From positions 139,669,173 to 139,733,172 of the forward strand of contig NC_133156.1 of the NCBI RefSeq assembly GCF_040802235.1: a stretch of 64,000 nucleotides of DNA, read 5' to 3'. Source of the stretch: Manis javanica. Taxonomy: Eukaryota; Chordata; Mammalia; Pholidota; Manidae. The notes under the pieces are model-generated. The model searched no databases and had not been told where the DNA came from. It saw nothing but the letters and a program-made list of their open reading frames with translations. The translations under genes were made by a program, and so were the position numbers. This document shows, in pieces, positions 23,440 through 43,254 of the stretch (position 1 is the stretch's first letter; every line of letters starts with the position of its first letter).

Positions 23440-23865
23440 CTCTCATTTGCCTCCTATGTCCACCAGTCACTAAGCCCTCCCATTGGTCTCCCTGCCTCTG
23501 GTGTTCCTCCTCCATCTCATCCATTTTCCAAGCCATTCTTTTAAAATTCAAATAACTATTCTCCATTGACTATTACCGGTGCAACATTCCAGGTTCTTCA
23601 CAATTTGATCCAGCTTACCTTTTAAACTATAACTTTTATCATTCTCGAATTGCCTATGAGAATTCATTTCTCCATCTCCATAGGTTCCGAATGTAGCTAG
23701 GTTTAAACAGCTTCATCAGTATTTGTTTACCATTAGTTTCTCCATTATAATGTCATCAATCTCCTTGGGTAAAAACTATACCATCCTTCTTTGTGTCCCC
23801 ACAGCTTAGGACCAGTTCCTGGCACACTACAAGTAACAAGTAAATATCCGCTTGGTTCATTTGAA
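23440..23865 (+). repeat. L2 LINE 3'-end fragment
   Basis: Shows the L2 progression 'cattggtctccctgcctctg', 'ttccaagccattctt', 'acaatttgatccagcttacc' to 'cttaggaccagttcctggca' near the end. Confidence 0.55.
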
Positions 23866-25504
23866 GTAAAAAACTCTTGAAATTTTTCTCATTCCTTTAA
23901 AAGAAGTTGGCTCTGGCAGAATTTCAGTGTCCACTTATTAACTGATTCTCCAATACTTTATGATTGGTGCCCTGGAGACATCCAGCAGAGTGATGTTATT
24001 TAGACCACTAGGTGACAGGACTTTTTATTCCCCAGGTGTCATAAAAATTCCTGGTGAGTCCTTCCCAAAATTCAGCTTTGTGAACTCTAGATGGACTTTA
24101 TCAGTTCTGTACCTGCTCTGAAATTTTGGCAAACAAGAGGGTGGAGGTTGACGGAGCCCAGGCTCTCATCTCTCTGACATTACATAGGTCAGGGTAATGA
24201 CCAAAGAGATGTCTTGACTGAGAGGACTCTTATTTCAAGGTTTTGTTGTAGACTGTGAACTCTCCACAGCCCAGCAGTGAGCAATCGTTAAAAAACAAAC
24301 AAAAAACCCAAAGCAAAACAAACAAAAAACTCTTGCTTTACCGTAATTCTGGTGACACTACCAGAGAAAATTTCAAAGCCAATTTTACTTAATCATGCAT
24401 GTAGCATCCTCAAATGATGGTAAATTAAAGCAGCAGTTCCCTATCTTCTAGAGATCACAGTGACATAAAAAACAGAACTCAGGTCTTGTGGCTTACACTA
24501 TGTATTTATTTTAAGAAGTAAATCTACATAGGAATTATTTGGATAAAAGATAAAAAGTACTTCAGATGACCCTAACTGTTATGACCTTAAGATACTAGGC
24601 TGAACATTATTAAATTAAGTGAGAATTTCAGCTATTCATAAATTGAACTATTATATCACTCCCATTTCTATCCAAAAAAATAAGCATTTAAAACATAAAT
24701 ATTAATAAATATCATTTACCCTTATGAACAAATTACACTTCAGATGTCTAAATGATTCTTCAGTTATATTGGTAACAATTATTTTAGCAGGAGGAAGAAC
24801 ATTCCCTTACCTTAAGCACTTAATGGAGAACTTCCAATATAGGAGACAAATAGCTTCAGTTCAGGGCTATGAGAGTTAGAGATTTTTCAACTCAGTGTAA
24901 GTGTTGGATACATATGGCATTTGGGACTTTCTAAGAGAATAAAACTTATTTCAGTTAATTCTCTAGATTCTTTTTCTTATTCTGCTTTCTACTAAGGGAG
25001 GAAAAACTCCTGCAGAAGGTAATATTTTCCAATTAAGAAATACTTTAATTTCTTTTACTGTGTAAGAGGAACATATTTTCTTGCCAAAGAATAGAATCTG
25101 AAAACAGGAGCTTAACCCTTGTCAGGATAGAAAACAGTTCTATGCTTCCCTTTATTTTTTTTTTCCTGGCTATTATTTTCAAGCAAAGTTTGTTTTATTG
25201 GAAGGAGAATAGCCCCAGCATAATGAGGAAAGTACCACATTTTAGGCGTGCCTGTTCTGCAGGGAACAGATGTCACGTTTACTGCATCATCCAGTTTCAT
25301 AAACAAGTCTTTTACCAGAGAACGACTAACATTTTCTTTCATGTGGTATTTCCCAACAGATATGTTGTAAATGACTTCTCTGCTTCGTAATGAGCTTAGA
25401 GCAGAGATATTGCAATTCTTACTACTTTTTATTAATAAACCCTTGGGAAAGGTGCTGGGGGAAAGATTGGAAAGAACCAGAGAAGAAAGAATCCCTGTGT
25501 CGAA
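23866..25504. other. No recognised gene
   Basis: AT-rich intergenic DNA; the short open frames here lack any recognisable domain. Confidence 0.5.
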
Positions 25505-26450
25505 AATAGTCCTCTACACCATCAAGGAAGTGAAAAGACAACCCATGAAGTGAGAGAAAATATTTGCAAATGATGTATTTAATAAGGGACTTGTATCCAG
25601 AATAGATTAACAACTATTTCACCTCAACAATAAAAAAATCACCCAACTTTTAAAAAATGAGCAAAAGATTTGAATAGATATTCCTCCAAAGAAAATAACA
25701 AATGGCTAATAAGTACATGGAGATACTCAATACTATTAGTCGTTAGGGAAATACAAGTCAAAACCACAATGAGATAAATTTCATTCCCACAAGGATGAAT
25801 GAAATAAAAAAGACAGATGATAAGTGTTGGCAAGGATGTGGAGAAATCGGAGTCCTCATGCATTCCTGCTGGGAATGTAAAATAGTGCAGCTGCTTTGGA
25901 AAGGTATTTGGCAGTTCTTCAAAATATTAAAAAGACCATATAACCCAGCAATTCTACTCCTAGGAATACACAAGAGAACTGAAAGCATATATCTATACAA
26001 AAACAGTTGTACATGGATGTTCATAGCAGCACAGCCAAAAAGCAGAAACAATTTAAATGTTTATCTGTTGATGAATAGATAAATAAAATGTGATATACCC
26101 TTACAGTGGGTGTTGTCATAAAAACTAATGAAGTACTGATACATCTTACAACATGGGTAGTGTTTGAAAACATTGTTATGTGAAGGAAGCCAATCATAAA
26201 AGGCAGCATATTGTATGACTCCATTTATATGAAACATCCACAGGAGACAACTCTATAGAGACAGGAAATAGATTTCTGGTTCCCAGCGGCTGAGGGAATG
26301 GGTTTCTTTTTGCAGTAATAAAAATCTTACAAAATTAGGTAGTGGTGATATCTCCACAACTTTGTGAATATAATAAAATCTATTGAATTGTACACTTTAA
26401 AAAGGTAAATTTAATGGTATGTAAATAACTCACAAAGCTGTTTTAAAAGT
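25505..26450 (+). mobile_element. Old L1 (L1M) 3' fragment
   Basis: Contains the ORF2 C-terminal region in broken frames ('CWQGCGEIGVLMHSCWECK' at about 25830, then 'ILLLGIHKR'). The L1M 3' UTR follows, with 'tatgactccatttatatgaa', 'gtggtgatatctccacaact' and 'gaattgtacacttta'. It is much more diverged than the two younger L1 copies. Confidence 0.85.
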
Positions 26451-26477
26451 CCTTAAAATGTTTCAAAAGCAAAATTA

Positions 26478-26545
26478 CATATATACATATATATGTATAT
26501 ATATATGTGTGTGTGCAGATATAGATATATACATATATAGTTAAT
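26478..26545. repeat. AT-rich palindromic simple repeat
   Basis: Alternating (AT/GT)n with self-complementary blocks such as tatatacatatatatgtata. Confidence 0.8.
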
Positions 26546-34133
<7,588 letters not shown>

Positions 34134-34408
34134 TAGTTGGCCCTGAACAATACAGAGTCAAAAGAAAACTTCTAAATCCCCAAAACTTAACTACTAACAG
34201 CCTACTGTTGAGAGGAACCCTTACCGGTAACTTACCCAATCAATAAATACATATTTTACATGTTACATGTATTCTTACAGTAAACTAAAGAAAAATGTCT
34301 TTTCAAATTGTTGCAAATCTCCAAAAGCTTTTCCAATATATTTCTTGAAATAATTCATGTTTACATGGATCCAAACAGTACAAACCCATATTGTTCAAGG
34401 GCCAACTG
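34134..34408. mobile_element. Tigger/mariner-like MITE with terminal inverted repeats
   Basis: Ends are inverted repeats: tagttggccctgaacaat at 34134-34151 and attgttcaagggccaactg at 34390-34408, differing by one missing T and the first base. The ~275-bp interior has no open frame. Length and ends fit a non-autonomous pogo/Tigger-group element. Confidence 0.75.
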
Positions 34409-37097
34409 CGTACAGAAATTTGATGTTTTAAACAGAATGGCATTTTTTCCAGAGCACCAGCTAGAAATATAACTTTTAATGTCTCACACACAACCTACTC
34501 TTCCACACTGGCTTTGAGCCTCTCATTCCACACAGCTCTCATTTCCTCAAACACATTCTATGATCTGCGAGAGCAGATACATGGCTTATACTTCTGGCTG
34601 TTACACAGAGCGCTCTGGTCTAGGGGCTGTTGAAAATGTGAGTGAATGGTTTTTCCATTATTTATAAACCATGTTGATATTAAGCATAAATGTAATCCAA
34701 ATAAGCTTTCATTTTCTTGGCCTCCAGGAGTATAACAGGATTAAAATCAAAGTGAATTAAGAGAACTCAGCTATTTCAAACAAATAACACAGAAGTGATT
34801 GTACAATTCAGTCCCATTAGTTTTGTATTTGACTGTAAAACATTGTGACAAAAATAGGGTTTTTTAAATAGAATATTGAATGGGTACACAGAGAAGTATA
34901 CCTAAATATAGTTAATGCTAAGGTAATGAAACAATTTCAACTTATGACAAGCAACCCAATAGACTGTTAAAATTTTAGATCCATAAAAAAATATTTTTAA
35001 ATTTTACACAGTAAATAGTCTTAAGCAGTGTGTAACAATCTTCTTGTAAAATGAATTACACAGCTCTCAAAATTTGCAATTTAAGAGAAACATGACACTA
35101 ATTCTAAATTAGTCATCCATTCATATTTGTATGTTTTCACATATCAGGTTAGTTATCAATTTAAACATTTACCTTTTTTAACATGGAATTCACAACATTT
35201 TCAGAGTAGTCAGAGTTGGTTTTTTTTTTCCTGGTCAAAACCAGGTTGGACATAATTAGAATGGTCTTCCTTTGTTCTCACTAAAATAAGAAAAAGTCAT
35301 CTAATATATAACAAATATTTCCATCCAAAATTCATTTGCAGAAAAGTCCTTGGAAAATTAATGTGAATGCCCCTGATCTCGGCTATGTCACACTAGCTTG
35401 GTCTGGGGCTTTCCCATCCACTGGAGAAGGCCCTGAGGCTTTTCCCTGGCTCTCCCACGGGTGGAAATGACTTTCGTTCAAAATGTAAAGGCCCACATCC
35501 AAAAAATTCAGTTCACCAGGGTGGCCCTGAATTCATAGTTTTCTTGGACACCTTACAAATGACAGCATTCCTAGGATGAAATCAGAAGCTACCCCCATAG
35601 TTATTTCTTTACTTTGGAGATGAAGTAAAACATCATTTGCCTGATCCATTTGGTCACTTAAGCCTCCTTACATTGGAATTCCACACTGACAATCTTTCAA
35701 GCCTGGAGGAAATATGGAGATGAGCAGGGCACAATAAAAAGAATGTGGAAATAAGTCCAATACCAGGTGGTGGAATTAAACTCCTCCCACATCGTCAAGT
35801 CAGTCTATCTTGAAAACACAGAAAGTTCCGAGGAGGGATGGTGGTGATGGCTGCACAATGATGCAAATGTACTTAATGCGACTGAACCATGTACACATTT
35901 TTAAATGATTAAAATGCTAAACTCTGTATATTTTATCACAACAAGAAAAACCAGTCTTGTACAAATACTCACACAACCCCTCACCATGGACACATATGAG
36001 AAACTCTAAATTCAAAAAAGGAAAAGGGCATGTTTCATTTTTGCTAGAATTCTCTAATCTTTTAAAACATGTAAGGTCAGAAAGACTTAAAGGAAATTCA
36101 CCTCCAATTTACTGTTGGTATTTAAAAGTGGTGCTAATTTATATGTAGTTCCTTCTAATTAGTTCATTACACAACTGAATTAAAAAAAAAACACCAATAC
36201 CTCCTCCCTTAAAATCTTCTGTTTTGATGTCTTCCCAAAACAAAGTAACTACTTTGAAAGGTCTTCTTTACTTTTTACTTTCATTGTATTTAAATGTCCT
36301 TTTTTCACAACTTGGGTCTTGCCCCTCTAAATTAAAAAACTCTTGCCCCACACTGCCCCACCCCCCAACACACAGTAAGAGATAACCAAATGGGTTGATG
36401 TATCACAGAGCTATTGGCTGCTGAGCCCTAACTGTGAAAAAGTTCTTTTCAGTCCTGGATTGATGTGGAAATAATTACACCGGGTAAAGAGATGCAACTC
36501 CAGTGGTTATATACCAGTGTTGGGACTCAACTGAAGCCAGAGGTCCAGAGCTACAATTCAGTGACTATCAGTCCCTGCAGCCTGCTGTGGGCCATCTTCA
36601 CTCTGCTGTGAACACAAAAGGTAGAGTCCATTTTTTCTCATCACAGCAATACCTCAATGGGTAATTTCTAACAACTGGAGGTATGCAAAACCATAGCCGC
36701 TCACAATCAGGAATGGGCTGTACAGATCAATCAAGAACTCCTGTTTTGTGTGGACGACAAGGTGCAGCAAAGCCCCTTGACCTGAATTTATTACTCCCTG
36801 ACACTTCGACCAGAAACAATGACAGCAGGCACAACAAGATGCACTACAGAACACCTGGCTCATGTAGTACATACTGGTGATGATCCCCCTTACAAAAGAA
36901 TCCAAATGTTATTTGCATATGCCACAGAATTTAATACACCTCTTTTTTATTTGTAGTAGAAACTTTGAAAATGTAGAAAAATGTTAGCAGCAAACATGCT
37001 AAGTAAGACACTCTTAGAAGGGAACTTTAACTTTGAACTGGTATATCATTAGCCAAGATTTTAAAAGTTATTTTGTATTTATTGAAATCAGACTAGC
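34409..37097. other. Intergenic DNA, no gene recognised; small L1M piece
   Basis: Mostly unique sequence. 35840-35948 resembles an L1M 3' terminus ('tggtggtgatggctgcacaa' to 'tatattttatcaca'). Nothing coding is supported. Confidence 0.45.
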
Positions 37098-37175
37098 AAA
37101 GTACCTCCAAAATAAAGATAACCAGAATAAATTAGGAAAGTATTTCCAAAATAAAGATGACCAAAAATTAGTCAG
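37098..37175 (+). repeat. Imperfect 39-bp tandem duplication
   Basis: Two adjacent 39-bp copies (37098-37136 and 37137-37175) share 'aaagta..tccaaaataaag' and 'ga.aacca.aa' with a few substitutions. Confidence 0.75.
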
Positions 37176-37185
37176 CCTGGGTCTA

Positions 37186-37735
37186 TGAGGTGTCTATTAT
37201 TGCTGTAACACATTACCACAAATGTGTAGAGAAATGTTAGAGACTTACACAGCACAAATGTATTATCTCACAGTTCTGTAGGTGACAGGTCTGACACGAG
37301 GTCCACTGGGCTACAGCCAAGGGGCCAGCAGAGCCGTGTTCCCCTTGGGGCTCTCCTGGGGGCATGCCCCCCGCCTTGTGCAGCTCCCTGATGCCACGCA
37401 CGTTCCTAGGCTCATGGTTCCTTCCTGCACCTTCAGGGCGGAGATGTTGTATCCCTCTGGCTGCTCTCCTGGACTGCACGTTTCCCACTGAGTCTGACAG
37501 TCTTCCAGTCCCCTCTTCTATTTTTAAGGACCCTTCTGTGATTATGCTGGGTCCACCTGGAGAACCCAGAATACTCTCCCTCTTTCAAGGTCAGAGGATT
37601 AGTATCTTGATTCTTACCTGCCATTTTTTTCTCCTTGCCATTTAACCCAACTTATTCACAGGTTCTGGGATTAGAACAGACATCTTGGAGGGCCTGGCAG
37701 GGGGAGCTTTATTCTACCTACTGCACATAAAATAC
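37186..37735 (-). mobile_element. Long MLT1-type MaLR LTR
   Basis: Reverse-orientation LTR with 'ctattattgctgtaacacat', 'tattatctcacagttctgta', 'ttctatttttaaggaccctt' and 'cctgccatttttttct' followed by 'cccaacttattcacaggttc' in order. It lies downstream of OTULINL, where a 3' UTR end might be sought. Confidence 0.7.
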
Positions 37736-38556
37736 ACATGAAAATATACATTAAATACACCACAGTTTAATATTTTTGTGACAGTTCATCAGTTGCCTTA
37801 ATGTACACAATTTATCCATTTTATCTGTATAAAACATTAAACTGGCCAGCTGCAACAGTAACAAAAAAAATGTAAAGCTATATAAAACAAATTGTACAAC
37901 ATTATAAAGTAGTGGTTATGTGTGTATGTGTTTATATAAGTATATATAAAACTATACATGTATACATGTGTATGTATGTGTGTAGCATGTGTATATACAT
38001 GCACACATATATGTATACACACAGTACACACTATACACAAACACACACATAATTTTAGTTAATCAAGTGGTTCTAGAAAATCAGTTACCATAAAGATTCC
38101 TGGGAAGGTAATGCTAATAAAATAAGACCATATTTATGAAGATCCAAAATCAAAGACAAGATTCTTAATGACAAACATAAAAGTTAGAGATAAATTCTTC
38201 CTTTCTGGTTAGTTCTTTTTCCCTACTCATTTTCTTTTTGCTTTTTTCCTGTTGTTGTACTGTTCAAATTAAATGTCCTCATGCTCTTAAAGGCACACTG
38301 TGTGTGACATGACCAGCGACCTTATGAAAAAGGTCAAACCACCAACCCATAATATACCAGTACAGCTGCTTTGGAGAAATCACTAAAAAACAAAGAAAGA
38401 CCATAGTGTGCTTCTCTGCCCAGTGTACCTGTGATTCCGGAGAAGACAGTCCTAATTCCTTCCATGGCTACAACACTAGCTTTGGTTTTCAAGACACTTT
38501 ACTTGCAAGAGTGGCCTCTGTCACTGGTGAGAGCCAGTACCCAGTTTATGCAGGAC

Positions 38557-38730
38557 TTAAAAGACGGGAATGTGGTAGTGGCGGTCATTCTCAGTCAGAA
38601 GGGAGATCTCTGGCCACTCCCTGAGCGGCAATTCCGGGTAGCAGACTTCAAAGTCTCTGGAGTTGAACTTGAACAGTCTGAACACTTTTATCTTTACTTC
38701 AAGGGAATATCCAAGTATAAACATGTCAAT
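38557..38730 (-). CDS. OTULINL: OTULINL last coding exon (C-terminus and stop)
   Basis: 58 codons including TAA, starting after a polypyrimidine tract and CAG at 38731. It encodes IDMFILGYSLEVKIKVFRLF to the end ...TENDRHYHIPVF. In the paralogue OTULIN the corresponding RHYNIPV carries the catalytic His and Asn; here the sequence is H-Y-H, so the Asn is replaced by His. The protein ends at VF and lacks OTULIN's C-terminal ETSL PDZ-binding tail. It is in phase 0 with the preceding exon. The 3' UTR continues to lower coordinates; an ATTAAA-type signal occurs at 37766-37771 on this strand but is not proven to be used. Confidence 0.95.
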   Translation of the reverse strand: MDMFILGYSLEVKIKVFRLFKFNSRDFEVCYPELPLREWPEISLLTENDRHYHIPVF

Positions 38731-39510
38731 CTGGGGAAGAGATGAAAGAGAGGTCACAATACACATTTCCAAATTCCTAACCACCCACCCGTGGAAGGAG
38801 TGTGTTCTTCTGTAGCTCATAAATAAGGTACTTGTTTACAGACCCACACATCCATCACTGAGTGGGCACAGAGTCAGGGGCAATGTCCACAATGTGGAAG
38901 GCAGGGGACAAGCAGAGGAACATCTCTGTAGACTAACGTGAAGAAATCACAGGGAAAAGCCGTTTGAAAAAAAAAACTAATCAAATATAAAGGAAGGCTC
39001 ACAATAAAAATGTTTTTCTATCAGTTTTATATCATTTTACATCAATTTTTATAAAAATGTTAGATCATTCTGTGCACCTTCTAGGAAACCAAAGCAAAAC
39101 AAAACCCCTTTTCTATGGGAATATAAAAAGCATTATCCAGATTTTAAAATGTCAATAATTTCTATTCATCTCAGGAAGTAACCAAATGCTTTCCCAAAAG
39201 TCCTCATTTTCCAGTTGGTCTCTCTCCTGGCTAACTCCGGTGGTGGGAGAATCTGTTACCATCTGAGAGCGCATGGGAGGTCAGAAAGGCTCCCGGAGCT
39301 GATGCTCTCTGGGCCACAGGGCCAGAGAGACAGCAACCAGCACGGAGCAGCGAGACTTACTACTCCTCATGTGAGGGGCAATAAAATCAACCCACCACCT
39401 CTTGGCAGCTGTCTTCACCACTGCTGAGGGTGAACGCCAAAGGCCCATGTGCTCAAGTATTGCCAATGTTGTCCTTAATTAAACACACATGATTCTTCCA
39501 CGCCGTTTAC
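38731..39510 (-). other. OTULINL: OTULINL intron (between the last two coding exons)
   Basis: 780 bases, GT-AG. A moderately GC-rich patch at 39215-39470 with CpGs carries short open frames, but none has splice sites or similarity I recognise. Confidence 0.8.
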
Positions 39511-39780
39511 CTGCTCTAGTCCACACGTGTCACCTACAGAATTTAGGTGGTTCATCATGAAGCTCAAAGGGTCGGATGATGTTTCCCGGGAAAACAGGAG
39601 GCGAAAAAGACTGGGAATGACTTTGTTCATCTTCATTTGTTCATGAACTTCGGTGACTTGATAGAGCATGATGAACTTTAAGGCTTCATAAAGTTTATAT
39701 TCCAGAGTAGCATCAGAAAAAAGGATGTTGCACATACTTCCTCTCTTGTGATAATCTTTAATTCCACTAAATTCAGTCCA
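39511..39780 (-). CDS. OTULINL: OTULINL exon encoding 90 residues of the OTU-like domain
   Basis: Exactly 90 codons in phase 0, from WTEFSGIKDYHKRGSMCN to MMNHLNSVGDTCGLEQ. The acceptor is TTTTTAG and the donor GTAAAC. It contains the helix-rich EYKLYEALKFIMLYQVTEV and the SLFRLLFSRETSSDP segment, which align with OTULIN's EAVKFLMLNRA and LLFARDTSNDP. Residue changes from human as I recall it are few (for example ATLEY for AILEY, MKMNK for MKTKK), which shows purifying selection. Confidence 0.96.
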
Positions 39781-40089
39781 CTAAAAACACAGATGTAAGG
39801 GTGAAATTTAGAAGGGTAAAGACAAATACACACACTGTTATATAATTTTTAAAGGACTGATAAAATAAACTGAAGATTAATAGAGTGGAATTTTAACTTT
39901 TCATTTCAAATCTTTTGATCCTGATTTTTTTAAACCATAAATATATATAACTTTTATAATAACTGGTTTAAGTGAAACATTTTTTCAAGAAAGCATCCCT
40001 ATAAGATAAAATACCAAACAAGTCAGGTTCTTAAAATTGCTCAATTAGTTGGGTTACACAAAGGATATTCCAGAGATGAACAAGACTAA

Positions 40090-40260
40090 CTAGTGTTCTT
40101 CAATGCCCACCAGGTGCCAGGCACAGTTTAAAGCACTCTATGTATATTAACTCACTGAATCTTCACAATATCAATACAGAGGAGATACTATTCATATTTC
40201 AATTTTACAGATCAGAAAACTATGGCACAGAAATGTTACGATATTTCCCAAAGAGGATTT
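40090..40260 (-). repeat. MIR SINE in OTULINL intron
   Basis: Complement of the MIR 3' half: 'ccaggtgccaggcacagttt', 'tattaactcactgaatctt', 'attttacagatcagaaaac'. Confidence 0.7.
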
Positions 40261-40376
40261 ACTCCAACAATCCAAAATCTGTGTCTTTATCAAATTGTCA
40301 CTATCACATTGCTGTGGAAAAACTCTTGATCAAATTATAACAAATTATGTGCTGTCACCAAGTTATCAATAGGGCA

Positions 40377-40884
40377 TGTTCCAGAAGGGCATTTCTGAAT
40401 GCCTTCTCTGGACCTTGCAGCATGTTTTATTGGGGAAACAAAGGAATGTGAGCGTTAAGGTTTCCTGGCCAGTCACAAAGGCCTCCTGTGGATAAAGTTA
40501 AGGTTCCTGTGGCCAGGTTGGCCAGCTCACTATGCACATGTGGGCAATACGTTGTTATTGACTCTATATAAAGAACCCTGCCCAGCACTCTGAGCAACAT
40601 GGTGGCATGGATGCAAGGCTACAGGAGAGCAGAGGCTGGAGAGGTGGCAGCGCCGAGGACAGAGGCCCAGAGGACAGCTGTGTGGGACAGAGGGGCCCAG
40701 AGGCAGAGAACGGCTTGCTGCATGCAGACTCGCTCTGAGTAGATGGGATTTTAGTGACTGACCTGCCACTGTGGAAATAAAGTTGGTTATAACCCTTTCA
40801 CCCGAAGAACGTTCTACTGTCATTTCTTTGGTCACACTGAATCCACAGTGAACGTGTCCGGGGCTGAAACCCATTGGCAAAACA
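40377..40884 (+). mobile_element. Retroviral solo LTR in an OTULINL intron, antisense to the gene
   Basis: An LTR-like block has a clear TATATAAAG box at 40565-40573, a ~200-bp R-like leader and an AATAAA at 40776-40781. A C-rich U5-like end finishes ...ttggcaaaaca. TG at 40377 and CA at 40884 are candidate termini. A convincing target duplication was not found; aatta at 40343-40347 and 40908-40912 is a possible alternative boundary. It sits between OTULINL coding exons in the opposite orientation. Confidence 0.65.
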
Positions 40885-41088
40885 CCTCCTTAACCCATAC
40901 CAGGCCTAATTATCACAGAACAACACTGCTCTCCTTCATTACTTGGAAGGAGATCATCAGTTACTAGTATTTCTGCTGGCACTGCCTGTGTATACAACAT
41001 AACGTGATATGCCTGCCGCTAGAGGAGAGTGGCTGCACTTGGGACGCACACTTTCATTCCTAGTCTTTTTTGCCCCCTAAACACTCAC

Positions 41089-41217
41089 CTGTGTTTTCAA
41101 TAATTCCACACATTTACGTAATTTTCCAAATACGTTCGAACCTGTATACTTCTCAGGACCAAAACTGTATTGCTGGATCCAATTACACCCTTGTGAAAAG
41201 AGCAGTTTTTCAGGAAG
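41089..41217 (-). CDS. OTULINL: OTULINL exon encoding 43 residues
   Basis: 129 bases, phase 0 at both ends, encoding LPEKLLFSQGCNWIQQYSFG to GKLRKCVELLKTQ. Acceptor TTCAAG, donor GTGAGT. It corresponds to OTULIN's LPEKLISKYNWIKQWKLG segment, between the catalytic-Cys helix and the helical ubiquitin-contact region. Confidence 0.95.
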
Positions 41218-41571
41218 CTTGAAAAGGAGTAGATGCCAGCAATGATTAGTATCTTAACATTTATTACACACAATTTGGAATACATCATGGCACATAATCT
41301 TATCTCATTTAGCAATCTTCATTTTAAAAGATTAACAACAATTAAGTAAAAACAGTTTTTTTCCCTTAGATTTGTGGATTGATTTGGATCATATTCTTAA
41401 ATTCATGATTTCACAACTGATAAAAACCTAAATGAAGATGATGTCTACAGAAAACAATGTTTTTAGGTAAACCACTTCCCAAACTTCCTAGGTTTATCTC
41501 TTTAGAAATTATTTTTAACCAAACAATGTAACATAGTACACCAGGAAACACACAGATTTGGGAAGGTATAC

Positions 41572-41715
41572 TTTGGGGTTCAAACCTGTCACTTACCAGC
41601 TGAGAGATGACTCAACCATCCCAGATTATTTAACCTCTTAGCCTCATCCTCCTCTGTAAATCAAGGACAATATTATCTATTCTACATGACTCTTGTTGGG
41701 ATTAAGTAAGATTAA
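41572..41715 (+). repeat. MIR SINE in OTULINL intron
   Basis: MIR order: 'ggttcaaacctgtcacttac', 'cagctgagagatgactcaac', 'cctcatcctcctctgtaaat'. Confidence 0.7.
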
Positions 41716-42044
41716 GGAATACAGAAGAATCAGATCTATCTTCAGTATCCAACACACGTTCCCACCCGCCTGGGCTAGTGCAGTGAAGGATCTCAGTATA
41801 TTCTCTGTCCCCAGCACCCAGCAGCAGGGCTATCACACTGCAAGGAGTTGATAAGGACTTGCTAGATGAAATGAAACTAGAAAAACAACTCTAAATAAAA
41901 AATGTTAAGGGAAGTGAGCATGACAGCTACATATATGCATTTACTTTATATTTCTTTGCTCCTCCATCCTTGAGTGTCCTAGATTAGGCATACTACATGT
42001 AAACTAAAAATTCAGGTCATTCATCAAGAATGTACCGTCTTACA

Positions 42045-42990
42045 CTGTTAAGAAAAATGAAAAAACAAAGGCATAGACTGGAAAGTATTTGCAAATTACA
42101 TATCTGATAAAGCACTTGTACTCAGAATATATAAAGAACTCTCGAAACTCAACCAATAATAACAACACAAACAACGCAATAAAAATGGGCAAAAGATTTC
42201 AACAGACCCTTCTCCAAAAAGTTACTACAGATGGTAAATATGCACAAGATACTCAATTGAAAAATGAGTATCTATGAGAAGTAAATATGAAAAGATACTA
42301 AACAATATTACTCATTAGGAGAATACAAACAAAGCACAATGATACCAATGCACACTTACTAGAATGCTAACACAAAAAAAACTGACAATACTGGTGAGGA
42401 TGTCGAGCAACTGGAACTCTTAATTATTACTTGTAGGAAAGCAAAATGGCAGAGGCGCTCTGGAAAGGAGACTGGCAGGTTCTTATAAAGGTAAACATAC
42501 ACCTACCATATGACCCAAGAACATCCCTCCTTGGCATTTACCCAAAAGGAATGAAAACCTATGTTCATACAAAATTGTGTATGGAAATATTTATAGCAGC
42601 TTTATTCACAGCTATCAAAAACTGCACACAATCCAGATGCTCTTCAACTGGTGAATGGATAAACAAACTATGTTATGTTTCTGTCAAGGAATACCATTCA
42701 ACAATAAATAAGAATGAATTAAAAATTTGTGGAACAACATGTATGAATTGCAAATGTGTTATGCTAAGTTAAAAAACTCAGGTTCAAAAGGCTACACACC
42801 AGAGAGTTGCTTTTATGCAACATTCTGGAAAATGAAAACTATAGGGACAGATGACATATTGTGGTCACCCAGGGCTGTGGGTGAGAGAACGTGTGACTAC
42901 AAAGGGATACGAGGGAATCTTCTAGGGTGGTGGTTACATACTGCATGCATATGTCAAAACTCAAGCAGCATAAAAGGAGAATTTTAGTTG
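42045..42990 (+). mobile_element. Old L1 (L1M) 3' fragment in OTULINL intron
   Basis: Broken ORF2 C-terminal sequence: 'LLGIYPKGMKTYVHTKLCME' and 'NKLCYVSVKEYHSTINKNE' at 42530-42720, preceded by 'acatatctgataaagcactt'. An L1M-like 3' UTR follows. Antisense to OTULINL. Confidence 0.8.
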
Positions 42991-43254
42991 ACCACCTTCC
43001 TTATAAAGGACAGATGCCCTTCTAAGGAACAGATGGTGGCATTAAAAACAAACACACACAACTGAGTGAGACAATCTTTCTGTGATGGTTTACTTGCGGG
43101 CTGACATGAGAGGCAGAGACCTGGGCTAAGGGGCCTCTCGCTGCTCCTCCATCTCATGATGCCCTGAGTACAAGCTGCCCACCGAAGACCTGGAGCACCC
43201 GTGTTGTAGTTACTGTACCCATGACATTTCCACGGTCCCACTGTGAGGACGTAC

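Noticed and set aside
37766..37771. ATTAAA on the minus strand as OTULINL poly(A) signal
   Set aside because: The position is plausible for a ~790-nt 3' UTR, but the motif is common in AT-rich DNA and no supporting downstream element was clear.
39215..39470. Possible extra OTULINL exon in the last intron
   Set aside because: Flanking exons already join in phase 0 and match human without a gap; no splice sites bracket the frame.
40530..40880. 116-codon minus-strand frame between OTULINL exons
   Set aside because: It lies entirely within the plus-strand LTR-like block and has no splice or protein support.
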